NCBI GenBank assembly: GCA_018385335.1 | Contig: JAHAZN010000010.1 | Location: 1 to 42,903 of the forward strand | Reading direction: 5' to 3' | DNA: 42,903 nt | Source of the DNA: Prevotella sp. | Lineage (GTDB): Bacteria; Bacteroidota; Bacteroidia; Bacteroidales; Bacteroidaceae | In this document: positions 33,911 through 42,903 of the stretch, piece by piece | Numbering within the stretch: the stretch's first letter is position 1 | Layout: each line of letters starts with the position of its first letter | Made by a program: the position numbers and the translations under genes | The notes under the pieces: generated by a model | Seen by the model: only the letters and a program-made list of their open reading frames with translations | Told to the model about the DNA's origin: nothing | Database searches by the model: none

Positions 33911-35602
33911 TTATATGAGTTTCGTTGTGGAATAGAGACTGGTTGGCGCCTCACACTCCTCTGGTGTGGGGATAGGGCGTTTGCGCCATGGAGAGATGAG
34001 CACCAAACCGGCACAGACGAGACATCCGTAGAAGGTCCATCCTGCCATCTCCTTGATGGCGGTGAGGGTGGCCTGCACCTGCACCTTGCCTTTCATCGAC
34101 ATCGCTGCCATCGTCTCTGCCTCTGTCTCACTCTTACCCTGCATCATCATACCGCGCTTGGTCTGCTGATAGGTGACTGAGACATCGGGGTCGCAGCGGT
34201 CGTAGGCTTGGGCATAGCGCACGACATAATGCTGCTGGCGCTCCTGGAACACGTTGGAATAGAGGGCGGAGCCGATGCCCGGCGCCACGATCATACGCAC
34301 GGTGAGCATGATGCGCACCCAAGTGGACATATACTTATAGGGCATGCGCTGGTTGGCATAGACAGCGGTGAGGGCATAGAGCAGCATCATACCCGTGGCG
34401 CGGATGATGACGGGCCACTTCATATGGGAGTAGAGACCGTCGTTCTGCACCTCGAAATACATGAAGAGTGAGGCGGCTCCTATGAGAAGGAAGCCCAGGG
34501 CAAAGAGCCACTTGAGATGGAGCTGCTTAGAACTCCAGATGATGGCCATCACCAAACCGAGGAAATAGCCGAGGAGCACCCAGTTGCCGAGGGTGGCATT
34601 CTGCCAGTTGTCGATCTTCATGCCTATAGAGGTGTAGATATTGACAAACATGGCACTGGAGTTGAAAATCATCAATCCGAGGAAGAGGAGGATGCCGCCC
34701 TGTACGCTGCGCAACTTCAGTGTGCTCAACAGGAAATAGGGAGAGCGGCGTGTCCACTCCATGTAGATGAAGAGCAGGGTGAACACCACACAGACAATGG
34801 TGGCCCACTGGATATAGGGATGACTGTACCAGTCGAGCACCTTACCATAGACCATGATAAAGATAAACGAGCAACACATCATACTGAATATCACCACATT
34901 GCCAAACTTAGAGAAGCTCAGTGGGAAACGCCTGCCATAGTAGCGATGGAAGGGCATGGTGAACAGGATGATGATGATGGCGACAAGCATAGCGCCCATC
35001 ATGAAATAGTAAACATACTGCCACTCATAGGAATAGGCCAACCAGGCGGTGAGCCAGGTTCCTATCTGTCCCAATACCATGAAGAAGAAATAGATGATGG
35101 GCATGCTGGCTGTCTTCTCTGTGTCAAGCTTATCCCATCCTTCTGGCACCTTGGGCTCGTTGCCAGGGGTGAGGTTGATGGTGGCCTCAATACCAAAACA
35201 ATATTTGATGAGGGTAAAGAGGTTGCACATCAGGAGGGTCTGACGCACGAAACCCATCACCAGACTACACACACCGAGGAGGAAGATGCTGTCGGTCTTA
35301 GCACAGACATAGCTCAAGAAAAAGAGGATGCTGAAACCCACCAGACACATCAGCTTCTGACGGCGCACACACACCAACTCGAAGAAGAAGGGGGAGAAGG
35401 CAGCCATGCCCACCGAGGTAACAAATCCCACAAAGGAGATATGCTCCGACTGTATGCCCAACCCACCTATCATCTCGCTGCTGTTCACGCTATATACGCC
35501 TCCAACGGTCATGATAGGGATGAAGAGCACTATCAGGAAGATAATGCCGAGGGGCTTGGGGACCCAGTTATAGAAGGGGAAGTTGCGGGGATTGGAAGCC
35601 AT
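33911..35602 (-). CDS. EmrB-like major facilitator multidrug exporter
   Basis: This 563-residue integral membrane protein has about 14 hydrophobic helices, first at 18-41 (LGIIFLIVLFIPIMTVGGVY), and is longer than a 12-helix MFS protein. It resembles DHA2-type exporters but is divergent: the usual motif A is replaced and an extracytoplasmic or loop insert (about 147-170, TPGNEPKVPEGWDKLDTEK) is present, as is a long loop before the last helix (about 460-525) rich in Gln, Met and Lys. The start overlaps closely with the adaptor stop (3-bp gap), and TolC precedes both, so it is the inner-membrane pump of a tripartite efflux system. Substrate unknown. It ends at the terminator 33780-33820. Confidence 0.85.
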   Translation of the reverse strand: MASNPRNFPFYNWVPKPLGIIFLIVLFIPIMTVGGVYSVNSSEMIGGLGIQSEHISFVGFVTSVGMAAFSPFFFELVCVRRQKLMCLVGFSILFFLSYVCAKTDSIFLLGVCSLVMGFVRQTLLMCNLFTLIKYCFGIEATINLTPGNEPKVPEGWDKLDTEKTASMPIIYFFFMVLGQIGTWLTAWLAYSYEWQYVYYFMMGAMLVAIIIILFTMPFHRYYGRRFPLSFSKFGNVVIFSMMCCSFIFIMVYGKVLDWYSHPYIQWATIVCVVFTLLFIYMEWTRRSPYFLLSTLKLRSVQGGILLFLGLMIFNSSAMFVNIYTSIGMKIDNWQNATLGNWVLLGYFLGLVMAIIWSSKQLHLKWLFALGFLLIGAASLFMYFEVQNDGLYSHMKWPVIIRATGMMLLYALTAVYANQRMPYKYMSTWVRIMLTVRMIVAPGIGSALYSNVFQERQQHYVVRYAQAYDRCDPDVSVTYQQTKRGMMMQGKSETEAETMAAMSMKGKVQVQATLTAIKEMAGWTFYGCLVCAGLVLISPWRKRPIPTPEECEAPTSLYSTTKLI

Positions 35603-35605
35603 GGT

Positions 35606-36727
35606 TTATTCCCTTTCTGCCTTGACAATCACCATCATTCCTGCTGCCAGACGCTGATTATCCTCCTTGGAGAGGCCTACAAAGTCGATGCGCACAGGCA
35701 CGCGCTGCTGTATCTTCACGAAGTTGCCGGCGGAGTTGTCGGTAGGCACGAGTGAGTATTTGGAACCTGTGGCACCTGAGATGGCGGTCACCTTGCCCTC
35801 AAACTCCTTGTCGCTGATGGCATCTACGGTGAGGCGCACCTTCTGTCCCACGAAGAGGTTCTCTACCTGAGTCTCCTTATAATTGGCAATCACCCACTTC
35901 TGTGTCTCTGGCATGATATAGGTAATGGTCTGACCAGCATTGACCATCTGTCCCTCTTCCAAGGCACGGCGACCGAGCTGGCCATCGCAGGGAGCCACGA
36001 CAACGGTATAGGAGAGGTTGAGCTTGGCCATCTCAAGGGCTGCCTGGGCACGCTCGATGGCAGCGGCGATATTGGCTTTGCGGTTCTGCACCTCATTGAC
36101 ACCAGAGAGGGCGGCCTTCTGCTGACGACGGGTGGCCTCGAGCTTCTTCTTCGTAGCTGCATACTCTGTCTCTAACTGTTCCAACTGTATGGGAGTGGCA
36201 GCCTTGCGCTCCACAAGGTTGCGGTAGCGCTTGATATCTTTCTCCAACTTAGCCATACGCACCTCTATCTCATCAATACCTGCATCATAAACGGAGGCTG
36301 AGGTCTGAGTGGTCTGCAGCGTGGCGTCAATCACGTTGGAGCCTGCCAAGGCGTCCTTGAGCGCTGCCTCGGCTTCCATCACGCGAATGCGATACTCGCG
36401 GTCGTCGAGAACGAGAAGAGTGTCACCCTTCTTCACACTCTGATGCTCACGGAAATAAATCTTCTTGATATATCCCGAGGCACGGAGATTGATGGGAGAG
36501 AGATACTGCTCTATCTGTGCATCGTTGCTGGTCTCGGTGCTCTTGTAGTCGATGAAGATACCAATGATCTTTATCGCACCAAAGACAAGGACGACAATGC
36601 CCAGCAGACTGGCGATGCGCTGGCGGATGCGCTGTTTCTTCAACTTGCTACGCTGCTGTTCAAGAGTACAACTGTTCTCACTCTGAAGATCTAACTCGGG
36701 GGTATTGGGGGTATTATTAGCTTTCAT
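35606..36727 (-). CDS. EmrA/HlyD-type periplasmic adaptor
   Basis: This 373-residue membrane fusion protein has a short basic N-terminal tail (NTPNTPELDLQSENSC...), a single membrane anchor (about 37-56, IASLLGIVVLVFGAIKIIGI), a split biotinyl-lipoyl domain (ASGYIKKIYFREHQSVKKGDTLL near 93-115 and SYTVVVAPCDGQLGRRALEEGQ near 240), a coiled-coil hairpin (about 130-235) and a beta-barrel domain with GQKVRLTVDAI. EmrA-type adaptors link an inner-membrane EmrB pump to outer-membrane TolC. It lies 50 bp after tolC and 3 bp before emrB in one operon. Confidence 0.92.
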   Translation of the reverse strand: MKANNTPNTPELDLQSENSCTLEQQRSKLKKQRIRQRIASLLGIVVLVFGAIKIIGIFIDYKSTETSNDAQIEQYLSPINLRASGYIKKIYFREHQSVKKGDTLLVLDDREYRIRVMEAEAALKDALAGSNVIDATLQTTQTSASVYDAGIDEIEVRMAKLEKDIKRYRNLVERKAATPIQLEQLETEYAATKKKLEATRRQQKAALSGVNEVQNRKANIAAAIERAQAALEMAKLNLSYTVVVAPCDGQLGRRALEEGQMVNAGQTITYIMPETQKWVIANYKETQVENLFVGQKVRLTVDAISDKEFEGKVTAISGATGSKYSLVPTDNSAGNFVKIQQRVPVRIDFVGLSKEDNQRLAAGMMVIVKAERE

Positions 36728-36777
36728 TGTTGTTATGTGGTTTTATTGTTGCAAATGATGCAAACGGTTAATATGAA

Positions 36778-38103
36778 TCATTGTTTGATAAGTTTGTCAA
36801 GCTGCTTGGTGAGCTTCAACAGTGTGAGGTTGGCAATCTGATAGTTGTAGTGGGCAGTGAGGTAGTTGTTCTGCGCCTCGCTCACACGCATCTCATCCTG
36901 CAACACCTCGGTCATCGAGGAGATGCCCTCACGATAGCGGTCGTTAGTCACCTTGCATACGTTTTCTGCAAGACGACAGTTGTCGCGCTGTTTGCGATAG
37001 TTGCGCTCACTATTCTGCAACTCATTGATGGCATTGAGATACTGGGTCTCCATGTTCTTCAGGGCATTGGTATAGCTCAGTCGGGCATTCTCCACATCTA
37101 TCTTCGCCTTGCGGATACGTGAACGTTTGTCGAAACCATCAAACACAGGCACACGCAATGACAGACCGAGACCGTAAGAGTCGTACCAGTGATTGGAGGG
37201 ACCGGAGTGGAACCAGTTCTTAAACTTATCGGTATAGGCAGAATACATCCAACTGCCGGTAAGGCTGAGTGTAGGAAGATAGCCATGGCCCACTATCTTT
37301 TTCTGCTGCTCTGCCAAACGACTCTTCTCCTGCAACAGGAGGAGCTCATACTGGTTGGTGTTCAGACCATTGAATGTGGCAGTGGTCACCTCCTCGGCAT
37401 TGGTCTCCACCACGGCGATATCGCGCTCAGCGGGATAGTCCATCACATATTTGAGCATGTTATACTGCTGGGTGAGCATGGCCTTGGCATTGTCATACTG
37501 CACCTGGAGATTCTCAAGATTGATATTGACGCGCTGCACATCAACCTCAACGGCCATCTCGTTGTCATAGAAAGCAACGGTGATATCGCGCAATTCCTTC
37601 AGACGGGCAATATTATCGCGCACGAGATTAAGTTGCTCCACGGTGTTCTGAGCGAGGAAGTACATCTTGCTTATCTGCATCACGAGATCTTCCTTGGCTT
37701 TCTCATAGGAGAGTTCGTTGAGTTGGTTCAACGTGCGGGCAATCTCTATTGATGTATAAACCGTCTGGTTGTAGAGTGGCATCTGCAACTGCAGACCAGC
37801 CGCCGCATTATACTGAAGCGTCTTGGTGACATTGTAGAGCTTACCATAGGCAGAGCCGTCAGTCACAGATACGGGGGGCTCGAAGTTGTCATTAAAACTG
37901 GCCACAGCATTGATCTGGGGCAATAACTTAGCATGGTTCTCGCTCAGGGTATGCTTACCCTTCAACACTTCATTACGGGATGTCTTCAGCGAGAGATTGT
38001 TCTCAATGCCAATGCGAAGACAGTCCTCAAGCATCAATGTTTCCTGTGCCCCCATCGGTATCATCACACTGAAAAGGGCAAAAATGAACAATAATCGTTT
38101 CAT
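36778..38103 (-). CDS. TolC-family outer-membrane efflux channel
   Basis: This 441-residue protein has a signal peptide (residues 1-18, cleavage after GAQ) and the TolC internal duplication: two long helical stretches with coiled-coil character, first in DCLRIGIENNLSLKTSRNEVLK and again in RIRKAKIDVENARLSYTNALKN, each followed by beta-strand segments such as LQLQMPLYNQ and LSLRVPVFDG. TolC forms a trimeric outer-membrane duct used by efflux and type I secretion systems. It is the first gene of the efflux operon. A -7 element and a 12-bp inverted repeat lie upstream. Confidence 0.92.
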   Translation of the reverse strand: MKRLLFIFALFSVMIPMGAQETLMLEDCLRIGIENNLSLKTSRNEVLKGKHTLSENHAKLLPQINAVASFNDNFEPPVSVTDGSAYGKLYNVTKTLQYNAAAGLQLQMPLYNQTVYTSIEIARTLNQLNELSYEKAKEDLVMQISKMYFLAQNTVEQLNLVRDNIARLKELRDITVAFYDNEMAVEVDVQRVNINLENLQVQYDNAKAMLTQQYNMLKYVMDYPAERDIAVVETNAEEVTTATFNGLNTNQYELLLLQEKSRLAEQQKKIVGHGYLPTLSLTGSWMYSAYTDKFKNWFHSGPSNHWYDSYGLGLSLRVPVFDGFDKRSRIRKAKIDVENARLSYTNALKNMETQYLNAINELQNSERNYRKQRDNCRLAENVCKVTNDRYREGISSMTEVLQDEMRVSEAQNNYLTAHYNYQIANLTLLKLTKQLDKLIKQ

Positions 38104-38126
38104 GTAATGTATTTCTTAATCCGGTG

Positions 38127-38134
38127 CAAAGGTA
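38127..38134 (-). promoter_or_regulatory. -7 promoter element for the efflux operon
   Basis: CAAAGGTA on the plus strand reads TACCTTTG on the minus strand, an exact TAnnTTTG match 23 bp upstream of the tolC ATG. The -33 spacing is not filled by a TTTG, which could mean an activator-dependent promoter. Confidence 0.5.
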
Positions 38135-38227
38135 TTGCTTTACAACAGATTATAGGTATTCACATATTATGGCAAACTGTTCAAATCTTCTTATTTACTG
38201 GTTTTTATCGACACTCAAATGCATAAA

Positions 38228-38276
38228 ATAGTTCTAAACGAGGGTTTAACGGCGTTTTAAAGGTGTTTAGAACTAT
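38228..38276. promoter_or_regulatory. 12-bp perfect inverted repeat upstream of tolC
   Basis: ATAGTTCTAAAC (38228-38239) and GTTTAGAACTAT (38265-38276) are perfect reverse complements across a 25-bp spacer, and the spacer itself holds a smaller AACG-G-CGTT dyad. A further TTAGAA follows at about 38279. It is 94 bp upstream of the -7 box. This may be an operator for the AraC regulator or a structured RNA end. The rest of the 435-bp gap holds the rpoC terminator and a CCCCCT...AGGGGG hairpin at 38306-38335; no coding signal is seen. Confidence 0.5.
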
Positions 38277-38445
38277 GTTAGAATGGTGATAGAAGATAAA
38301 AGAAGCCCCCTCACTCCGGTTTTCGCAAAAGGGGGTAAGGGGTGAGAGGTTTCCTCTGCTAACTTTTTACTAATAACTAATTTCGTTTGCAAAGTTAAAC
38401 AATTATTCAATATTTACCCCCCCCTGTTAATTTACGTCAACACAG

Positions 38446-38480
38446 AAAAAACATAGGCGACCATCCTAAGGATAGCCGCC
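38446..38480 (-). terminator. Probable terminator of rpoC
   Basis: GGCGACCATCC (38456-38466) and GGATAGCCGCC (38470-38480) form a stem with two mismatches and a 3-nt loop, and the minus strand then reads TATGTTTTTTC. It is about 58 nt after the rpoC stop. Confidence 0.65.
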
Positions 38481-38538
38481 CATGATTGGCGAAACCATCT
38501 GTCGACACCCCGACGGGCATCAACAGAGGGCTATAAGA

Positions 38539-41500
38539 TTAGTCTTGTTCTTCCTTATTCTCATCAGAAGAAAGGTCGAGCACATTGCGGCGGTTGGCCT
38601 GGATGCGATCATACTCTTCCTTGGAACCAACGATAAGTTTGTCAAACTCACGCAGACCAGTTCCTGCGGGTATCAGGTGACCACAGATAACGTTCTCCTT
38701 CATACCCTCCAGGCGGTCAACCTTACCACGGATAGCGGCCTCGTTGAGCACCTTGGTTGTCTCCTGGAATGATGCAGCAGACATGAAGCTCTTGGTCTGA
38801 AGGGCTGCACGGGTGATACCCTGAAGAATCTGAGTTGATGTGGCTGCCACGGCATCACGCACCTTCACGGTCTTCAAGTCGCGACGCTTCAGTGATGAGT
38901 TCTCATCGCGCAACCTGCGGGCGGTAACAATCTGTCCAGGACGGAGGTTCTCACTGTCACCAGCATCGATCACCACCTTCTTACCCCAGATTCGGTCGTT
39001 CTCCTCAGCGAAGTCGAGTTTGTCAACCACCTCAAGCTCAAGGAATGAGGTGTCACCGGGATCGTTGATCTGTACCTTACGCATCATCTGACGAACGATA
39101 ATCTCGAAGTGCTTGTCGTTGATCTTCACACCCTGCAGACGATACACATCCTGTACCTCGTTGACGATGTACTCCTGAACAGCGGTAGGACCTTGGATAG
39201 CCAAGATATCAGCTGGAGTGATAACACCATCAGAAAGTGGTGTTCCGGCACGCACGGCATCGTGCTCTTGAACAAGAATCTGCTTCGAGAGCGAAACAAG
39301 ATACTTACGCTGCTCACCAGTCTTTGAGGTGACGATAATCTCGCGATTACCACGCTTCACCTTACCCATGGTCACCTCACCATCGATCTCTGATACAACA
39401 GCGGGGTTGGATGGGTTGCGGGCCTCGAAGAGCTCGGTAACACGAGGAAGACCTCCCGTGATGTCACCACCCTTCACGGCAGCACGTGGAATCTTAACGA
39501 GGGTCTCACCAGTCTTCACTGTCTGACCATCTTCAACAACAATATGGCCACCCACAGGGAAGTTGTAGGTTCCTACCTTCTCGCCCTTGCTATCGAAAAC
39601 ATCACAGGTGGGCACCTTCGACTTATCTTTCGACTCGGTGATAATCTTCTCTGTCAGACCGGTGGTCTCATCGGTCTCAGCACGGAAGGTCACACCTTCT
39701 ATCACGTCATTAAACTTCAGCGTACCTGCATACTCAGAGACAATCACGGCATTGAAGGGGTCCCACTGAGCAATCTTCTCGCCCTTAGTCACCACTTCGC
39801 CTGTCTTGTGATAAAGGGTTGCACCATAAGGTACGTTCATCGTAGAAAGTACGATATTGGTATTAGGATCAACGAAACGAACCTCACCCAAACGGCTCAC
39901 TACCATCTCACAGGCTCTTCCATCCTCATCGTATGGTACGGTACGCAACTCCTCAAACTCCAAACGGCTATCGTTCTTAGTCACGATAGAGGCATTGGCA
40001 GCTGCATTAGCAGCCACACCACCAGCGTGGAACGTACGGAGGGTCAGCTGTGTACCAGGCTCACCGATAGCCTGAGCAGCGATCACACCGACAGCCTCAC
40101 CCTTCTGAACCATCTTGCGGGTAGCGAGGTTACGGCCGTAACACTTCATGCAGACACCATGCTTGCTCTCGCAGGTGAGCACCGAACGAATCTCCACACT
40201 CTCGATGGGAGAGTCTTCGATGGCCTGTGCGATAGGCTCTGTGATCTCCTCACCGGCAGCGACAATAAGCTCACCTGTGGTGGGATGGATGATGTCGTGT
40301 ACAGACACACGACCAAGGATGCGCTCTGAGAGCGTAGAGATCACCTCATCGCCGTTCTTCAATGCTGTACAAAGAAGACCGCGGAGGGTACCACAATCTT
40401 CCTCGTTGATAATGACATCATGAGAGACGTCCACCAGACGACGGGTAAGATAACCGGCATCGGCAGTCTTCATAGCGGTGTCGGCCAAACCCTTACGTGC
40501 ACCGTGAGTAGAGATAAAGTACTCGAGCACTGACATACCCTCCTTGAAGTTGGAGAGAATAGGATTCTCAATAATCTGAGCACCCTCGGCACCTGCTTTC
40601 TGAGGCTTAGCCATCAGACCACGCATACCTGAGAGCTGACGGATCTGGTCCTTAGAACCACGGGCTCCAGAGTCGAGCATCATGAAGACGGCGTTAAAGC
40701 CCTGGTCGGCCTCTGTCATCTCCTTCATCAGGACATTGCCAAGGTCATTATTGATGTGGGTCCATGTATCGATCACCTGGTTATAACGCTCGGTATCGGT
40801 GATGAATCCCATATTATAGTTCTCTGTAATCTGACGCACCTCTTCGTTACCACGAGCTACCAATTCGGACTTCTCCTTGGGGATGATGATATCATCGAGG
40901 TTGAAGGACAGACCTGCAAGATAGGCCATACGGTAACCAAGGTTCTTAATACCATCGAGGAACTCACAAGCCTCGGCGAAACCTACCATCTTGATAACAT
41001 CAGCAATGATATCACGCAGACTCTTCTTTGAGATCACCTTGTTCACATAACCCACTGCATCGGGGATAATGCCGTTCACGATGACACGTCCTACAGAGGT
41101 CTCAACGAGCTTGTCAACCAATTCGCCCTTCTCATTGAGGTCTTTTACCATCACCTTCACCTGAGCATGGAGGTCGCACTTACCCTCGTTGTGGGCAATG
41201 ATAGCCTCTTCTGGTCCGTAGAAGATGAGTCCCTCTCCCTTGGCTCCTGGACGAATCTTGGTGATGTAGTAGAGTCCGAGCACCATATCCTGTGAGGGGA
41301 CGGTGATAGGAGCACCATTGGCTGGGTTGAGGATATTATGACTCTGAAGCATGAGAATCTGTGCCTCGAGGATAGCCTCATTGCTCAATGGGAGATGGAC
41401 AGCCATCTGGTCACCATCGAAGTCAGCGTTGAACGCTGTACATGCAAGGGGATGGAGCTGGATAGCCTTACCCTCGATAAGCTTGGGCTGAAAGGCCTGG

Positions 41501-42867
41501 ATACCGAGACGGTGAAGTGTTGGTGCACGGTTGAGCAACACGGGATGACCCTTCATCACATTCTCCAGGATATCCCAAATTACGGGTTCACGACGGTCAA
41601 CAATCTTCTTGGCACTCTTCACCGTCTTCACGATGCCGCGCTCAATGAGCTTGCGGATGATGAAAGGTTTGTAGAGCTCTGCAGCCATGAGTTTGGGCAG
41701 ACCGCACTCGCCCATCTTCAGTTCGGGACCTACAACGATCACCGAACGGGCAGAGTAGTCAACACGCTTACCCAACAGGTTCTGACGGAAACGACCTTGC
41801 TTACCCTTCAGTGAGTCGGACAGTGACTTGAGAGGACGGTTGCTGTCGCTCTTCACGGCACTACTCTTTCTCGAGTTATCGAAAAGACTGTCAACAGCCT
41901 CCTGAAGCATACGTTTCTCATTGCGGAGAATCACCTCAGGTGCCTTGATCTCCATCAGTCGCTTGAGACGGTTGTTACGGATGATCACACGACGATAGAG
42001 GTCGTTGAGGTCGGAGGTAGCGAAACGGCCACCATCGAGGGGTACCAGCGGACGGAGCTCGGGAGGAATGACGGGGATAATCTTGAGAATCATCCACTCG
42101 GGCCTGTTGATGGTCTTGCTCGAACGGAAAGCTTCTACCACCTGAAGACGCTTGAGTGCTTCATTCTTACGCTGTACGGAAGAATCGGTATTGGCACGGT
42201 CGCGCAACTCATAAGAGAGAGAGTCGAGGTCAATACGGGCCAACAGGTCGTAGATAGCCTCAGCACCCATCTTAGCGATAAACTTATTGGGGTCGGAATC
42301 TTCGAGATACTCATTGTCAGCAGGAACCTGATTGTCAAGGATATCGTTATATTCATCCTCTGTCAGGAGGTCGTAGGCTGTAGAACCTAATACAGGGTTA
42401 CCCTCACCATCCTTTTTCTCAGCGAGCACACCTGGCTGAATCACCACGTAACGCTCATAGTAAATGATGGCATCGAGCTTCTTGGTGGGCAGTCCGAGCA
42501 GATAACCTATCTTGTTAGGCAAGGAACGGAAATACCAAATGTGTGCCACAGGTACCACAAGCTCGATATGTCCACTGCGCTCACGACGTACCTTCTTCTC
42601 TGTCACCTCCACACCACAACGGTCGCAGACAATACCCTTGTAACGGATGCGTTTATACTTGCCGCAGGCACACTCAAAGTCCTTGGTAGGACCGAAGATG
42701 CGCTCACAGAACAAGCCATCACGCTCGGGCTTGTATGTACGATAGTTGATGGTCTCAGGCTTGGTCACCTCACCAAAGGAACCTTCGAGCACCTCCTCGG
42801 GAGAAGCCAGACCAATGGTTATCTTGGTGAAATTACTCTTTATCTTTGAATCTTTCTTGAAAGCCAT
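38539..42867 (-). CDS. rpoC: DNA-directed RNA polymerase subunit beta-prime
   Basis: The beta-prime subunit carries the catalytic magnesium site of RNA polymerase. The complete 1442-residue product has the N-terminal zinc site (Cys66, Cys68, Cys81, Cys84), the absolutely conserved [12 protein letters not shown] near residue 480, the bridge-helix/trigger-loop region with [22 protein letters not shown] in the middle, the second zinc site around [14 protein letters not shown] and a C-terminal end in a charged, glutamate-rich tail (ENKEEQD). The start, [20 protein letters not shown], is the Bacteroidota-type N terminus. The upstream rpoB would lie past the right edge, and only 36 bp of the gap is visible, without a promoter. 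The gene is intact with no frameshift. Confidence 0.98.
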   Translation of the reverse strand: MAFKKDSKIKSNFTKITIGLASPEEVLEGSFGEVTKPETINYRTYKPERDGLFCERIFGPTKDFECACGKYKRIRYKGIVCDRCGVEVTEKKVRRERSGHIELVVPVAHIWYFRSLPNKIGYLLGLPTKKLDAIIYYERYVVIQPGVLAEKKDGEGNPVLGSTAYDLLTEDEYNDILDNQVPADNEYLEDSDPNKFIAKMGAEAIYDLLARIDLDSLSYELRDRANTDSSVQRKNEALKRLQVVEAFRSSKTINRPEWMILKIIPVIPPELRPLVPLDGGRFATSDLNDLYRRVIIRNNRLKRLMEIKAPEVILRNEKRMLQEAVDSLFDNSRKSSAVKSDSNRPLKSLSDSLKGKQGRFRQNLLGKRVDYSARSVIVVGPELKMGECGLPKLMAAELYKPFIIRKLIERGIVKTVKSAKKIVDRREPVIWDILENVMKGHPVLLNRAPTLHRLGIQAFQPKLIEGKAIQLHPLACTAFNADFDGDQMAVHLPLSNEAILEAQILMLQSHNILNPANGAPITVPSQDMVLGLYYITKIRPGAKGEGLIFYGPEEAIIAHNEGKCDLHAQVKVMVKDLNEKGELVDKLVETSVGRVIVNGIIPDAVGYVNKVISKKSLRDIIADVIKMVGFAEACEFLDGIKNLGYRMAYLAGLSFNLDDIIIPKEKSELVARGNEEVRQITENYNMGFITDTERYNQVIDTWTHINNDLGNVLMKEMTEADQGFNAVFMMLDSGARGSKDQIRQLSGMRGLMAKPQKAGAEGAQIIENPILSNFKEGMSVLEYFISTHGARKGLADTAMKTADAGYLTRRLVDVSHDVIINEEDCGTLRGLLCTALKNGDEVISTLSERILGRVSVHDIIHPTTGELIVAAGEEITEPIAQAIEDSPIESVEIRSVLTCESKHGVCMKCYGRNLATRKMVQKGEAVGVIAAQAIGEPGTQLTLRTFHAGGVAANAAANASIVTKNDSRLEFEELRTVPYDEDGRACEMVVSRLGEVRFVDPNTNIVLSTMNVPYGATLYHKTGEVVTKGEKIAQWDPFNAVIVSEYAGTLKFNDVIEGVTFRAETDETTGLTEKIITESKDKSKVPTCDVFDSKGEKVGTYNFPVGGHIVVEDGQTVKTGETLVKIPRAAVKGGDITGGLPRVTELFEARNPSNPAVVSEIDGEVTMGKVKRGNREIIVTSKTGEQRKYLVSLSKQILVQEHDAVRAGTPLSDGVITPADILAIQGPTAVQEYIVNEVQDVYRLQGVKINDKHFEIIVRQMMRKVQINDPGDTSFLELEVVDKLDFAEENDRIWGKKVVIDAGDSENLRPGQIVTARRLRDENSSLKRRDLKTVKVRDAVAATSTQILQGITRAALQTKSFMSAASFQETTKVLNEAAIRGKVDRLEGMKENVICGHLIPAGTGLREFDKLIVGSKEEYDRIQANRRNVLDLSSDENKEEQD

Positions 42868-42903
42868 ATTTTCTGATTATAATATATATGATAATGTAAA
42901 GAG

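Noticed and set aside
34517..35755. 412-codon plus-strand open frame
   Set aside because: It is a His/Glu-rich shadow of the EmrB and EmrA genes; the minus-strand genes have clear family features.

Overview
The window looks like a chromosome segment from a Bacteroidota bacterium, most likely Prevotellaceae (Prevotella/Segatella type). The evidence is: upstream regions carry the Bacteroidota sigma-factor -7 motif TAnnTTTG, in several cases with a -33 element 19-21 bp away, rather than E. coli-type boxes; there is a MurF-alanine racemase fusion, a bifunctional fucokinase/GDP-fucose pyrophosphorylase (Fkp), a GSCFA protein, a DUF3467 protein and an RpoC with a Bacteroidota-type N terminus. I see no rRNA, tRNA, CRISPR array, phage or intact insertion sequence. 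Almost everything is on the minus strand; the plus-strand genes are a TonB receptor, a nitroreductase, a fucose permease and an MTAN-LuxS fusion.

Layout. 1-415: gene-free, repeat-rich. 416-5191: a secreted PL9-type pectate lyase behind a large exported MG2-like protein. 5262-8425: a BASS-type transporter diverging from a BtuB-like TonB receptor. 8533-12488: dnaA, then an MCE-domain lipid-transport protein and a cell-wall amidase. 12568-15495: folB and a class II (B12-dependent) ribonucleotide reductase. 15496-15963: a gene-free stretch with a 17-bp inverted repeat, a GC-rich core and five TTTTCCACA motifs. 15964-18516: nitroreductase and an ExuT-like hexuronate transporter. 18631-24718: fkp, GSCFA gene and murF-alr in one direction, with fucP diverging from fkp (24817-26145). 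26190-26355: a GH43 glycosidase remnant. 26370-28883: a YfhO-family membrane protein. 28994-30169: an MTAN-LuxS fusion. 30247-32049: typA/bipA. 32431-38103: DUF3467 gene, AraC regulator and an EmrB-EmrA-TolC efflux operon. 38539-42867: complete rpoC; rpoB would lie beyond the right edge.

How the genes work together. Fkp and FucP form a fucose salvage module (import, then activation to GDP-L-fucose for surface glycans), and the Fkp transcript probably runs into a peptidoglycan precursor gene. The PL9 lyase and ExuT-like carrier suggest use of pectin-derived uronates, though they are 15 kb apart. The TonB receptor and the B12-dependent reductase are compatible with cobalamin dependence. The MTAN-LuxS protein would carry out both steps from S-adenosylhomocysteine to homocysteine plus the AI-2 precursor on one chain. 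The AraC-EmrAB-TolC block sits between rpoC and the DUF3467 gene, which I recall as neighbours in related genomes, so it may be an insertion.
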